A model generated the notes under the pieces. The model was not told the DNA's origin. It saw nothing but the letters and a program-made list of their open reading frames with translations, and searched no databases. DNA of 32,409 bases from Sphingomonadaceae bacterium. Lineage in GTDB: Bacteria > Pseudomonadota > Alphaproteobacteria > Sphingomonadales > Sphingomonadaceae. Location of the stretch: contig JACVCM010000007.1 in assembly GCA_016742125.1 (NCBI GenBank), positions 26,241-58,649 of the forward strand, in the 5' to 3' direction. Shown here one piece after another: positions 1 to 8,082 of the stretch (positions within the stretch are counted from its first letter, which is position 1; every line of letters starts with the position of its first letter). The position numbers and the translations under genes are program-made.

Positions 1-47
<47 letters not shown>

Positions 48-49
48 CG

Positions 50-274
50 CGGGGGAGTCGGGGCGCCAAGCTCGCCGAACCCGACAAGAAGCCGAACCGT
101 CAAACCAAGACCGAGCCGCAACAGCCGCAGAAAAAAAGTGCAGCCCAGAATCGTCCGCTCGGGCTCGAGCTCTCCGCCGTCAGCGAAGATTTGCGCCGCC
201 GTTCCAAGCTTCGGGAAAACCTGAAGGGTCTCGTCGTCACGTCCGTCGATCCGGAGTCGAACGCGGCCGAGCAG
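50..274 (+). pseudogene. Fragment of Do/DegP-type serine protease (PDZ2 region), joined to aconitase
   Basis: The frame is open from the left edge and has no stop before the aconitase part. It encodes a Lys/Pro/Gln-rich linker (KKPNRQTKTEPQQPQKK) followed by LGLELSAVSEDLRRR, then LKGLVVTSVDPESNAAEQ. This is the usual opening of the second PDZ domain of Do-family periplasmic proteases, in which AAEQ is normally followed by a G-[LV]-x-x-GDVI stretch. Here AAEQ is followed at once by aconitase sequence. The protease catalytic domain and PDZ1 are absent, and nothing after the first ~30 residues of PDZ2 remains. The family call is from recognition of the pattern, with no alignment run. The TTG at 191 is not a credible start codon because the frame is coding on both sides of it. 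Confidence 0.7.
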
Positions 275-2509
275 AATGTCGAAATCGAATATCAGCGGAA
301 TGCCGAGCGCTATGATTTCCTGAAATGGGGATCGAAATCGCTTAACAACTTCAAGGCGGTGCCCCCCGGAACAGGCATTTGCCATCAGGTCAATCTGGAG
401 CACATCGCGCAGGCGGTGTGGACCAGCGAGACTGCCGATGGCGCGACCATCGCCTATCCCGATACCTGCGTTGGCACCGACAGCCATACCACAATGATCA
501 ACGGCCTTGGCGTGCTTGGCTGGGGCGTTGGCGGGATTGAGGCAGAGGCGGCGATGCTGGGGCAACCGGTGTCGATGCTGATCCCCGAAGTGGTGGGTTT
601 CAAGCTGACCGGCGCATTGGCCGAGGGTGTGACCGCGACCGACCTCGTGCTGACCGCAACGCAGATGTTGCGCGCCAAGGGTGTGGTCGGGCGCTTTGTC
701 GAATATTATGGGCCTGGGCTGCAATCGCTGAGCCTGGCCGACCGTGCGACGCTGGCCAATATGGCCCCCGAATATGGCGCGACCTGCGGTTTTTTCGGCA
801 TTGACGAAAAAACGCTCGACTATCTGCGCCTGACCGGACGCGACGAGGATCAGATTGCGCTGGTCGAGGCCTATGCCAAGGAGCAGGGGTTGTGGGCATA
901 TGCCGACATGGCGGACCCGGTGTTCACCGACACGCTCGAACTCGACATGGCGACGGTGGTGCCGTCGCTGGCGGGCCCGAAGCGGCCGCAGGACAAGGTT
1001 GTGCTCACGCAAGTCGACGATGTGTTCAACGGCGAACTGTCGAGCGTTTACAAGCATGATGGCTTCAAGCGTGCCGCGGTCGAAGGCAAGGACCATGACA
1101 TTGGCGACGGCGACGTGGTGATCGCCGCCATCACCTCTTGCACCAATACGAGCAACCCAAGCGTACTTGTCGCCGCTGGGTTGGTTGCGAAAAAGGCGAA
1201 CGAGCGCGGATTGAAGCCCAAGCCCTGGGTAAAGACGTCGCTGGCCCCGGGGTCGCAGGTGGTAACCGATTATCTCGTCAAGGCTGGTTTGCAGGAGCAT
1301 CTCGACGCGGTCGGGTTCAACCTTGTCGGCTATGGCTGCACCACCTGTATCGGTAATTCCGGGCCGCTGGCCGAGCCGATTTCGAAAGCTATTAACGGCA
1401 ATGACATCGTCGCCGCCTCGGTTCTGTCGGGCAACCGCAACTTCGAAGGCCGCGTGTCGCCCGACGTGCGTGCGAACTTCCTGGCCTCGCCGCCGCTGGT
1501 AGTAGCCTATGCGCTCAAGGGCACGGTGACCGAGGATTTTACCACGACCCCGATCGGTACCGGTTCCGACGGCGCAGATGTGTTCCTAAAGGATATCTGG
1601 CCGAGCAATCAGGAAGTGCACGACGTCATGACCGCGAATATCGACCGGTCGATGTTCACCGCCCGCTACGCCTCGGTCTACCAGGGCGACGAACATTGGC
1701 AGAAGATCCAGGTCGAAGGCTCCGACACCTATCAATGGCGCGCGGGCTCGACCTATGTCGCCAACCCGCCCTATTTCGACGGCATGAGCATGACGCCCGC
1801 GCCGGTGACGGACATTATCGAGGCCAAGCCGCTGGCGATCCTGGGCGACTCGATCACCACCGACCATATTTCGCCGGCCGGTTCGATCAAGGCCGACTCG
1901 CCAGCGGGAAAATTCCTTATGGAACATCAGGTTAGCAAAGCCGATTTCAATAGCTACGGCGCACGCCGCGGCCATCACGAAGTCATGATGCGCGGTACAT
2001 TTGCCAATATCCGCATCAGGAATGAAATGGTCCCCGGAATCGAAGGCGGCATGTCGAGCTATAATGGCGAGGTCATGCCTATCTACGACGCCGCCATGAA
2101 GCACAAGGCCGATGGCACGCCGCTCGTTGTCATTGCCGGCAAGGAATATGGCACCGGATCAAGCCGCGACTGGGCGGCGAAGGGCACCAACCTCCTGGGC
2201 GTCCGCGCGGTCATCGTCGAAAGCTTCGAGCGCATCCACCGCTCGAACCTCGTCGGCATGGGCGTGTTGCCTTTGCAGTTCCTGGAAGGCGAAAGCCGCT
2301 TGACGTTAGGCCTCACCGCCGATGACAGCTTCACGATCACCAGCGTCGGGATGCTCCAGCCGCGCCAGACCGTGACCGTTCAGGTCACCCGAAAGGATGG
2401 CAGCACGTTCAACTTCGATACGCTCTGCCGGATCGACACCGCCAACGAGCTCGAATATTTCCTGAACGGCGGCATCCTGCACTATGTGCTGCGGAAGCTC
2501 GCGGCTTAA
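275..2509 (+). CDS. acnA: Aconitate hydratase A, N-terminally incomplete
   Basis: Converts citrate to isocitrate through cis-aconitate in the TCA cycle, in the cytoplasm, using a [4Fe-4S] cluster. About 744 residues are present, beginning NVEIEYQRNAERYDFLKWG; full-length AcnA/IRP-type aconitases are about 890 residues, so roughly the first 145 are missing. The three cluster cysteines are visible: one in TSCTNTSNPS (codon 1139-1141) and two in GYGCTTCIGNSG (codons 1337 and 1346). The swivel domain is intact, with GDSITTDHISPAG and the substrate-binding GKEYGTGSSRDWAAKG. The stop TAA at 2507-2509 overlaps the stop of the convergent CitE-like gene by three bases. The N-terminus is replaced in frame by Do-protease sequence, most simply explained by a chimeric read or contig; the native gene is probably intact elsewhere in the genome. 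A second aconitase (AcnB) is excluded by domain order and motif spacing. Confidence 0.92.
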   Translation, partial: NVEIEYQRNAERYDFLKWGSKSLNNFKAVPPGTGICHQVNLEHIAQAVWTSETADGATIAYPDTCVGTDSHTTMINGLGVLGWGVGGIEAEAAMLGQPVSMLIPEVVGFKLTGALAEGVTATDLVLTATQMLRAKGVVGRFVEYYGPGLQSLSLADRATLANMAPEYGATCGFFGIDEKTLDYLRLTGRDEDQIALVEAYAKEQGLWAYADMADPVFTDTLELDMATVVPSLAGPKRPQDKVVLTQVDDVFNGELSSVYKHDGFKRAAVEGKDHDIGDGDVVIAAITSCTNTSNPSVLVAAGLVAKKANERGLKPKPWVKTSLAPGSQVVTDYLVKAGLQEHLDAVGFNLVGYGCTTCIGNSGPLAEPISKAINGNDIVAASVLSGNRNFEGRVSPDVRANFLASPPLVVAYALKGTVTEDFTTTPIGTGSDGADVFLKDIWPSNQEVHDVMTANIDRSMFTARYASVYQGDEHWQKIQVEGSDTYQWRAGSTYVANPPYFDGMSMTPAPVTDIIEAKPLAILGDSITTDHISPAGSIKADSPAGKFLMEHQVSKADFNSYGARRGHHEVMMRGTFANIRIRNEMVPGIEGGMSSYNGEVMPIYDAAMKHKADGTPLVVIAGKEYGTGSSRDWAAKGTNLLGVRAVIVESFERIHRSNLVGMGVLPLQFLEGESRLTLGLTADDSFTITSVGMLQPRQTVTVQVTRKDGSTFNFDTLCRIDTANELEYFLNGGILHYVLRKLAA

Positions 2510-3357
2510 ACCCGCGACAAGATCGACAGCGCCGCTTTCAAATGCGGCGCGTCTATCATCTTGCCGTCGAGCTGGAGAACCCCCGCACCAGGGTTCGCCG
2601 CGAAGGCGCCAACCACGGCCTGGGCATGTGCGATTTGCTCGGATGAAGGTGTGAACCCGGCGTTGATTGCGTCTACTTGCGAGGGATGAATGGCCAGCAT
2701 TCCGGTGAAACCGTCCCTCGCCGCCCGCATTACATAAGCGGATAGTCCCGCTTCGTTGCTGATATCGGGAAATACGGTGTCAATGGCGGCAACCCCGGCT
2801 GCATGGGCGGCAAACAGCGTCAGGCTGCGCACCATCTCATAAGGTGCGGTATAGCCGCCATCCGTCTCCCGCGAAGTCGCCGCGCCGACTGCCGCAGGCA
2901 AATCCTCGGCACCCCAGCTTACACCCGCCAGATAATGCGAAACCTCGCGCAGGGTGCCAAGGTCGAACACAGCGCCGGGCGTTTCGGTCGCAATCGGCAG
3001 GATCGGCGGCGCTTCACCATCGGGATTGTCCGCCACTGCAGCCGCCTCGGCGCGCAGCCAGTTGATCGAACGCGCGCCCTCCGCTTTGGGCAACACAATG
3101 CCGTCGGGCACATAGGCTAGCACCGAGGCGAGATCGTCATGCGTCAAATGGCTGTCCTGCGGGTTGACGCGGACGAAGACAGGCACGGGCCGGTCGCCGG
3201 ACAGCCACTCCGCCGCCGCCTCGCGCGCCGCTACCTTGCGATCAAGCGCGACTGAGTCTTCGAGGTCGATTATAATCGCGTCGGCACCACTGGCCGAAGC
3301 CTTGGCAAAGCGTTCGGGCCGGTCGCCGGGGACAAAGAGGAGGGAGCGCAGTTTCAT
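2506..3357 (-). CDS. HpcH/HpaI aldolase/CitE-family CoA-ester lyase
   Basis: A 283-residue TIM-barrel lyase of the CitE/CLYBL family, which cleave or hydrolyse beta-hydroxyacyl-CoA esters (malyl-, citramalyl-, HMG-CoA) with a Mg2+ ion. The opening RSLLFVPGDRPERF, the DLED at residues 31-34, VFVRVNP (substrate-binding Arg), ATETPGAV (metal-binding Glu), WGAEDL (metal-binding Asp) and the late AIHPSQV are all family signatures, and the length is normal. It is the last gene of the carboxylase operon, 36 bases after the MaoC gene. The same neighbours (acyl-CoA carboxylase subunits, MaoC, CitE) surround the M. tuberculosis CitE homologue Rv2498c, reported as acting on (R)-HMG-CoA and (S)-citramalyl-CoA. 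By context the likely substrate here is an HMG-CoA or citramalyl-CoA ester; substrate assignment is inference. A malyl-CoA lyase or thioesterase remains possible. Confidence 0.85.
   Translation of the reverse strand: MKLRSLLFVPGDRPERFAKASASGADAIIIDLEDSVALDRKVAAREAAAEWLSGDRPVPVFVRVNPQDSHLTHDDLASVLAYVPDGIVLPKAEGARSINWLRAEAAAVADNPDGEAPPILPIATETPGAVFDLGTLREVSHYLAGVSWGAEDLPAAVGAATSRETDGGYTAPYEMVRSLTLFAAHAAGVAAIDTVFPDISNEAGLSAYVMRAARDGFTGMLAIHPSQVDAINAGFTPSSEQIAHAQAVVGAFAANPGAGVLQLDGKMIDAPHLKAALSILSRV
2529..2550. terminator. GC hairpin just after acnA stop, inside citE-like 3' end
   Basis: GCGCCGC (2529-2535) and GCGGCGC (2544-2550) form a perfect 7-bp stem around an 8-base loop, 20 bases downstream of the acnA stop codon and inside the last codons of the convergent gene. 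There is no clear T-tract on either side, so it may only stall or stabilise transcript ends, or be a coincidence of GC-rich coding sequence. Confidence 0.25.
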
Positions 3358-3393
3358 GCCGCCCTTATGGCCTTCGCCCGGGCTGATGGCAAT

Positions 3394-3840
3394 CTAGGCC
3401 TTCTTCAGCAACGCCGCGCGTTCGCAACTGCACACCAATTCGTCGCGCTGGTTGAGGCAACGGTGGAGGAAGGTCACCACGCCTGCGTCGGGCCGCGACT
3501 TGCTTTCCTTGAGCGCTATGACTTCGGTTTCGGCCCGCAGAGTGTCGCCGAGGAACACCGGCTTGGGCATGACCAGCTTGTCATAGCCGAGGTTCGCCAC
3601 CAGCGTGCCCAGCGTGGTATCGCCCACCGAAAGCCCGACCATCAACGCAAAGGTGAAGGTGCCGTTGACGAGGATCTGCCCAAACTCGCTCGCCTTTGCC
3701 GCTTCGGCGTCAATATGGAGCGGTTGCGGGTTATGCGTCATCGTTGAGAAGAGAAGGTTATCCGTCTCGGTCACCGTACGGCGGATTTCGTGCTCAATGG
3801 TGTCGCCGATTTGCCATTGGTTGAAAAAACGCCCCGCCAT
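3394..3840 (-). CDS. MaoC-family (hot-dog fold) acyl-CoA hydratase/dehydratase
   Basis: A 148-residue single hot-dog protein of normal MaoC length. The active-site segment reads THNPQPLHIDAEAA, matching the hydratase-2 pattern at the NP, the His and the following Asp. The catalytic Asp of the classical GDxNPxH motif lines up with Thr, and two residues are inserted before the His, so this belongs to a variant subfamily and is not a classical PhaJ-like R-specific enoyl-CoA hydratase. The start codon overlaps the stop of the biotin carboxylase gene (TAATG), which implies translational coupling. Placed between a methylcrotonyl-CoA-type carboxylase and a CitE-type lyase, it would fit hydration of 3-methylglutaconyl-CoA or a similar branched enoyl-CoA (for example itaconyl- or mesaconyl-CoA). 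The family call is secure; the substrate is inferred from neighbours only. Confidence 0.85.
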   Translation of the reverse strand: MAGRFFNQWQIGDTIEHEIRRTVTETDNLLFSTMTHNPQPLHIDAEAAKASEFGQILVNGTFTFALMVGLSVGDTTLGTLVANLGYDKLVMPKPVFLGDTLRAETEVIALKESKSRPDAGVVTFLHRCLNQRDELVCSCERAALLKKA

Positions 3841-5720
3841 TACTGTTCCTCCGCCTCCACCCGCACCAGCAGCGCCTCAACCTGCACCTGCGCCCCCGCT
3901 TCGGCGTTGAGTTCCGCCACCACCCCGTCGAACGGCGCGGCGAGGGTGTGTTCCATCTTCATCGCTTCGAGCGTGAGGAGTTTCTGGCCCTTGGTGACTT
4001 GGTCCCCCGCCGCAACCTCGACCGCGATGATGCGGCCCGGCATGGGAGAGAGGATAAAACCGTCGGAGCCGCCGCCATCACCGCTCCCGCGCGGCGCATG
4101 GAGGGCAACACGATAGGCGTAGCCACGGTCGAACTTGATGATTTCATGACCGTCACGGGTCGCGCGCGCGTAGTTGTTCGCGTGAACATACCAGAACGGC
4201 ATCGGCGCTTCCCGCGCTTCGCCATCGACGTCCAATGTTACCGTCCGCCTCGGCGCAGCGTTCAGGCGCAGCCCGGACATCTCCAGCGCACCGCTGGCGG
4301 CCTTCTCGGTATCCACCAGCAAATGGATTGTCGCTTCAAGCGCATCGTCGCTGAGCGGCGGCTTGGTAGTCAGCTCTTCCTGCCGCGCCGCGATAAAATT
4401 GGTGTCGACTTCACCTGCGGCAAAGGCTGGCTCCGCAAGCAATCTGGCGAGAAATCCGGCATTGGTCTTTACCGGCCACAAATCGGCACCGGCACATTGG
4501 TTTTGCAAGTCGCGCAGCGTTTCGGCGCGGCTGCTCGAATGGGTAATGATCTTGGCAATCATGGGATCGTAAAACGGCGAAATTTCATCGCCCGACTGAA
4601 GGCCGAGATCGACCCGCATGGCATTGATTTCCATATGGCTGAGGGTGCCGATGCTGGGGAGAAAGCCGGTGGTCGGGTCCTCCGCATAGAGCCGCGCTTC
4701 CATCGCCCAGCCATTGATGCTCAGTTCCTCCTGTCGCTTCGGCAAAGCTTCCCCGCTCGCCACGCGGAGTTGCCATTCGACCAAGTCGACGCCAGTAATT
4801 TCCTCGGTCACCGGATGTTCGACCTGCAGGCGGGTGTTCATTTCCATGAACCAGATGCGGTCGGTGCGCAGGCCTTCGGACGCGTCAGCGATAAACTCGA
4901 TCGTGCCTGCGCCGACATAGTCAACCGCCTTGGCCGCGCGCACGGCGGCAGCGCAAAGCTGTTCGCGGGTCGCCTCGTCCATGCCCGGTGCGGGGGCTTC
5001 CTCGATCACCTTCTGGTGCCGTCGCTGAAGCGAGCAGTCGCGTTCGAACAGGTGGACGATATTACCGTGCGTGTCGCCGAAGACCTGCACCTCGATATGG
5101 CGCGGGCGCTGGATATATTTTTCGATCAGCACATGATCATTGCCGAACGAGGCCGCCGCCTCGCGCTGGCACGAGGGAAGGCTATCTGCAAAGTCCTCCG
5201 CCGCCTCCACCTTGCGCATCCCCTTCCCGCCCCCGCCCGCGACCGCCTTGATCAGCACGGGATAGCCGATTTCGGCAGCGCGCTCGGCGAGGAAGGCGGG
5301 GTCCTGATTCTCGCCCATGTAGCCGGGCGTGACGGGCACGCCCGCGTCGCTCATCAGTTTCTTGGCCGCATCCTTCAGACCCATCGCGGTGATGCTGGCC
5401 GGGCGCGGGCCGACCCAGATCAACCCCGCATCGATCACCGCCTGCGCGAACTCCGCGTTTTCGGAGAGGAACCCATAACCCGGATGGATCGCCTCCGCGC
5501 CCGTGGCCTTGGCGGCAGCGATGATTTTTTCGCCCACCAGATAGCTCTCCCGCGCTGGAGACGCCCCGATATGAACCGCCTCATCCGCCTGCCGGACGTG
5601 CAGCGCCCTGGCATCGGCATCCGAATAGACCGCGACCGTGCGGATGCCCATCGCCCGCGCGGTGCGGATGATGCGGCAGGCAATTTCGCCGCGGTTGGCG
5701 ATGAGGAGGGATTGGATCAT
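3840..5720 (-). CDS. liuD: Acyl-CoA carboxylase, biotin carboxylase + BCCP subunit (methylcrotonyl-CoA carboxylase alpha type)
   Basis: A 626-residue subunit that carboxylates its own biotin using ATP and bicarbonate. It has an N-terminal biotin-carboxylase fold (SLLIANRGEIACRIIRTA), an ATP-grasp glycine loop (AGGGGKGMR) near residue 165, MNTRLQVEHPVTE in the active site, and a C-terminal biotinyl domain with EAMKMEHTL; the biotinylated Lys is residue 588. Size and layout match the alpha subunits of methylcrotonyl-CoA (MccA/LiuD) and related geranyl- or propionyl-CoA carboxylases. The start codon overlaps the stop of the upstream unknown ORF by ATGA, and the stop overlaps the MaoC start by TAATG, so three genes are tightly coupled. 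The partner carboxyltransferase lies one gene upstream. Assignment to methylcrotonyl-CoA rests on the partner type and operon; geranyl-CoA carboxylase is the main alternative. Confidence 0.9.
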   Translation of the reverse strand: MIQSLLIANRGEIACRIIRTARAMGIRTVAVYSDADARALHVRQADEAVHIGASPARESYLVGEKIIAAAKATGAEAIHPGYGFLSENAEFAQAVIDAGLIWVGPRPASITAMGLKDAAKKLMSDAGVPVTPGYMGENQDPAFLAERAAEIGYPVLIKAVAGGGGKGMRKVEAAEDFADSLPSCQREAAASFGNDHVLIEKYIQRPRHIEVQVFGDTHGNIVHLFERDCSLQRRHQKVIEEAPAPGMDEATREQLCAAAVRAAKAVDYVGAGTIEFIADASEGLRTDRIWFMEMNTRLQVEHPVTEEITGVDLVEWQLRVASGEALPKRQEELSINGWAMEARLYAEDPTTGFLPSIGTLSHMEINAMRVDLGLQSGDEISPFYDPMIAKIITHSSSRAETLRDLQNQCAGADLWPVKTNAGFLARLLAEPAFAAGEVDTNFIAARQEELTTKPPLSDDALEATIHLLVDTEKAASGALEMSGLRLNAAPRRTVTLDVDGEAREAPMPFWYVHANNYARATRDGHEIIKFDRGYAYRVALHAPRGSGDGGGSDGFILSPMPGRIIAVEVAAGDQVTKGQKLLTLEAMKMEHTLAAPFDGVVAELNAEAGAQVQVEALLVRVEAEEQ

Positions 5721-6391
5721 TTCGTCTCAACCATTTCAAATGCTCTAAGAGTTTCGTAGTTCATCTGTCTCAAGAGAGCGTACAAATACGGATAGGTGAC
5801 GGTAAGCTTTCCATCTCCAATCTTGTAGGAGATACCTTCCATTTCGAAACCCCAATCCTTGATCAACAGGGATTGCTCAATTTCATCTAACAATCGTGGT
5901 CGAATGTGATCTTGATGCGCAGCCAGCTTATTTCGAATGTCACGGATCAAGCCAAAGCGAGTCAGTCTGGAAACGTCAACTTTCTCTTGATCTTCTGGGG
6001 ATCGCATTGGCTGATGTGCGATTTCCTTCCTCCACCAATCCTTAAAGGGAATGTAGTCGTACTTCATACCCTGTCCTGATTCAGACAGCACAGGCGAGAA
6101 AGCAACACCGAGCGGATTCTTCTGAATTTGGAATCCCACTAGCGGGAACAGAAGCTCCATTTTCCTGCCATTCTTGTACATCGCAGGCGTTGGAAATTTT
6201 CTAGTTTTCAACTGAGGCTGAATCCACGAATTGTTGAAAACATTCCACATTTCGATTGCCATGTATAGGCAGACACTAGGCTCTTGATCTACGACGTTGT
6301 GCAAAACCTGAAGACGCTTCAGGCTCCCCTCCACAATCAGTTTTCGCTCATCACTGGTCAGACTTCGTTCGTTAGCGGGTGGCTTTTCCAT
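5717..6391 (-). CDS. Unknown protein with HEPN-like RNKLAAH motif, inserted between carboxylase subunits
   Basis: A 224-residue protein not assigned to a named family. The ATG at 6391 is preferred over a longer open frame (to 6508) because the extra 39 residues only shadow the end of liuB; this ATG lies 2 bases after the liuB TGA. The stop overlaps the liuD start as ATGA, so the gene sits exactly at the liuB/liuD junction and is probably translated by re-initiation. Base composition differs sharply from its neighbours: 27/60 and 24/60 GC in blocks at 5761 and 6181, against 45/60 at 6601, which suggests horizontal origin. The visible motif is LIRDIRNKLAAHQDHIRP, with Arg153 and His159 in an R-x5-H arrangement as in HEPN-fold RNases, which occur in abortive-infection and toxin systems. 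No transmembrane segment or signal peptide is evident. The HEPN link is a motif-level guess; a carboxylase-related role is possible but has no support beyond position. Confidence 0.75.
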   Translation of the reverse strand: MEKPPANERSLTSDERKLIVEGSLKRLQVLHNVVDQEPSVCLYMAIEMWNVFNNSWIQPQLKTRKFPTPAMYKNGRKMELLFPLVGFQIQKNPLGVAFSPVLSESGQGMKYDYIPFKDWWRKEIAHQPMRSPEDQEKVDVSRLTRFGLIRDIRNKLAAHQDHIRPRLLDEIEQSLLIKDWGFEMEGISYKIGDGKLTVTYPYLYALLRQMNYETLRAFEMVETK

Positions 6392-6393
6392 AC

Positions 6394-8040
6394 TCACATC
6401 CGGAACACCCCAAAGCCCCGCTCCTCGACCGGCGTTCCTAGCGTCGCCGCGAACGCCAGCCCCAGCACGTCCCTTGTCTGCGCAGGATCGATAATCCCGT
6501 CGTCCCACAGCCGCGCTGTCGCGTAGTATGGGTTGCCTTCATCCTCATATTTTTGCCGCACCGGGGCCTTAAAGGCTTCGGCTTCCTCGGGCGTCCATTT
6601 GTCGGCGTCGCGGTGGACGGTCGCCAGCACCGATGCCGCCTGCTCGCCGCCCATCACGCTGATCCGCGCATTGGGCCAGGTGAAGAGGAAGCGGGGGGAG
6701 TAGGCGCGGCCGCACATGCCGTAATTGCCCGCGCCGAAGCTGCCGCCGATCAGGACCGTCACCTTGGGCACGGTCGCGGTGGCGACGGCGGTGACGAGTT
6801 TTGCGCCGTGTTTCGCAATCCCCTCCGCCTCATATTTGCCGCCGACCATGAAGCCGGAGATGTTCTGGAGGAACAGCAGCGGCACGCGGCGTTGCTGCGC
6901 GAGTTCGATGAAATGCGCGCCCTTGACCGCAGACTCGCTGAACAGCACGCCGTTGTTCGCAAGGATCGCGACCGGCATCCCCCAGATATGCGCAAAGCCG
7001 CAGACGAGCGTGGCACCATAATGCGCCTTGAACTCGTGGAACTCGCTGGCGTCAACGATGCGCGCTATCACCTCGCGAACATCATAGGGCGCGCGGACGT
7101 CATCGGGGATGATGCCGTAAAGCTCTTCCGGGTCGTATTTGGGGGGTCTTGGCTCCTTCATCCCGTTCGTGCTGAGCTTGTCGAAGCACGGCTCAGCTGT
7201 GCCGCCCTTCGACAGGCTCAGGGCGAACGGAGAGGCGAGATGGCTGACAATGTCTCTTACAATCGTCAGCGCATGTTCGTCGTTCTCGGCGAGATGATCG
7301 ACGACGCCAGACTTGCGCGCATGGAGATCGCCGCCGCCCAGATCCTCGGCGCTAATCTCTTCCCCCGTCGCGGCCTTCACCAGTGGAGGCCCAGCAAGGA
7401 AGATCGTCCCCTGGTTGCGGACAATCACCGTCTCGTCGGACATGGCGGGAACATAAGCTCCGCCCGCCGTGCAGCTGCCCATCACGCAGGCGATCTGCGG
7501 AATGCGCCGCGCGGACATGTTCGCCTGGTTGAAGAAGATGCGCCCGAAATGCTCGCGGTCGGGGAACACCTCGGCCTGGTGCGGCAGGTTCGCGCCGCCC
7601 GAGTCGACGAGGTAGATGCACGGCAACCGGTTCTCGAGCGCGATCTCCTGCGCGCGGAGATGCTTCTTCACAGTCAGCGGATAATAGGTGCCACCCTTCA
7701 CCGTCGCATCGTTGCAAACGATCATGCACTGCCGCCCCGACACGCGGCCGATGCCGCAGATCAGCGAGGCGCCGTGGACATCACCCTCATACATGCCGTT
7801 GGCCGCAAGCTGGCCAATCTCCAGGAATGGCGATCCGGGATCGAGCAAGCGCTCTACGCGTTCGCGCGGCAGCAGCTTGCCGCGCGCCACATGCCGCTCA
7901 CGCGACTTCTCATTCCCGCCGAGCGCCGCCTCTGCAACGCGCGCCCAAAGCTGTTCCTTCAGCGCACGGTTATGCGCGACGCGGGCCTTGGTCGCAGGAT
8001 CTTCGGGGTTGTAGGTGCTGGTCAGGACGGGCGCAGTCAT
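6394..8040 (-). CDS. liuB: Acyl-CoA carboxylase carboxyltransferase subunit (methylcrotonyl-CoA carboxylase beta type)
   Basis: A 548-residue carboxyltransferase that moves the carboxyl group from biotin to an acyl-CoA, in the cytoplasm, in complex with the liuD product. It carries the crotonase-like N half (RERVERLLDPGSPFLEIG; CMIVCNDATVKGGTYYPLTV; MGSCTAGGAYVPAMSDE) and C half (YDVREVIARIVDASEF; FLQNISGFMVGGKYEAEGI; GGSFGAGNYGMCGRAYSPRF). KHLRAQEIALEN and NISGFMVG are typical of methylcrotonyl-CoA carboxylase beta chains. The ATG at 8040 has a GAGGGG ribosome-binding site. In the linker between the two halves (about residues 270-295) the gene reads through a palindromic repeat that adds SPFALSLSKGG and CFDKLSTNG without breaking the frame. 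It lies 42 bases after the transporter gene and 2 bases before the unknown ORF. Confidence 0.92.
   Translation of the reverse strand: MTAPVLTSTYNPEDPATKARVAHNRALKEQLWARVAEAALGGNEKSRERHVARGKLLPRERVERLLDPGSPFLEIGQLAANGMYEGDVHGASLICGIGRVSGRQCMIVCNDATVKGGTYYPLTVKKHLRAQEIALENRLPCIYLVDSGGANLPHQAEVFPDREHFGRIFFNQANMSARRIPQIACVMGSCTAGGAYVPAMSDETVIVRNQGTIFLAGPPLVKAATGEEISAEDLGGGDLHARKSGVVDHLAENDEHALTIVRDIVSHLASPFALSLSKGGTAEPCFDKLSTNGMKEPRPPKYDPEELYGIIPDDVRAPYDVREVIARIVDASEFHEFKAHYGATLVCGFAHIWGMPVAILANNGVLFSESAVKGAHFIELAQQRRVPLLFLQNISGFMVGGKYEAEGIAKHGAKLVTAVATATVPKVTVLIGGSFGAGNYGMCGRAYSPRFLFTWPNARISVMGGEQAASVLATVHRDADKWTPEEAEAFKAPVRQKYEDEGNPYYATARLWDDGIIDPAQTRDVLGLAFAATLGTPVEERGFGVFRM
7163..7230. repeat. 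REP-like palindromic repeat inserted in frame inside liuB
   Basis: Two 24-base arms, 7163-7186 and 7207-7230, are inverted copies of each other with three mismatches and a 20-base spacer that is itself partly self-complementary. The arms carry the CTGAGC..GTCGAAG / CTTCGAC..GCTCAG core of a palindromic element dispersed in sphingomonad and other proteobacterial genomes; I recognise it by its translation (FALSLSKG and FDKLSTNG). It lies inside the liuB coding sequence at the linker between the two carboxyltransferase halves, and its length keeps the frame open. Confidence 0.85.
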
Positions 8041-8082
8041 GCACCCCTCTATAGCCGCTTGTCGCCGATGCGAAACGTAATT

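Noticed and set aside
191..274. TTG at 191 as the start of aconitase
   Set aside because: The frame is open and protease-like both before and after this codon; aconitase homology begins only at about 275.
3948..5759. 603-codon plus-strand open frame opposite liuD
   Set aside because: It is antisense to a clear biotin carboxylase with intact motifs; the translation is rich in Arg/His/Ala with no recognisable domain, as expected for a shadow frame in GC-rich coding DNA.
6392..6508. N-terminal extension of the HEPN-like ORF to 6508
   Set aside because: Those 39 residues overlap the conserved C-terminus of liuB in another frame; the ATG at 6391 fits operon spacing better.
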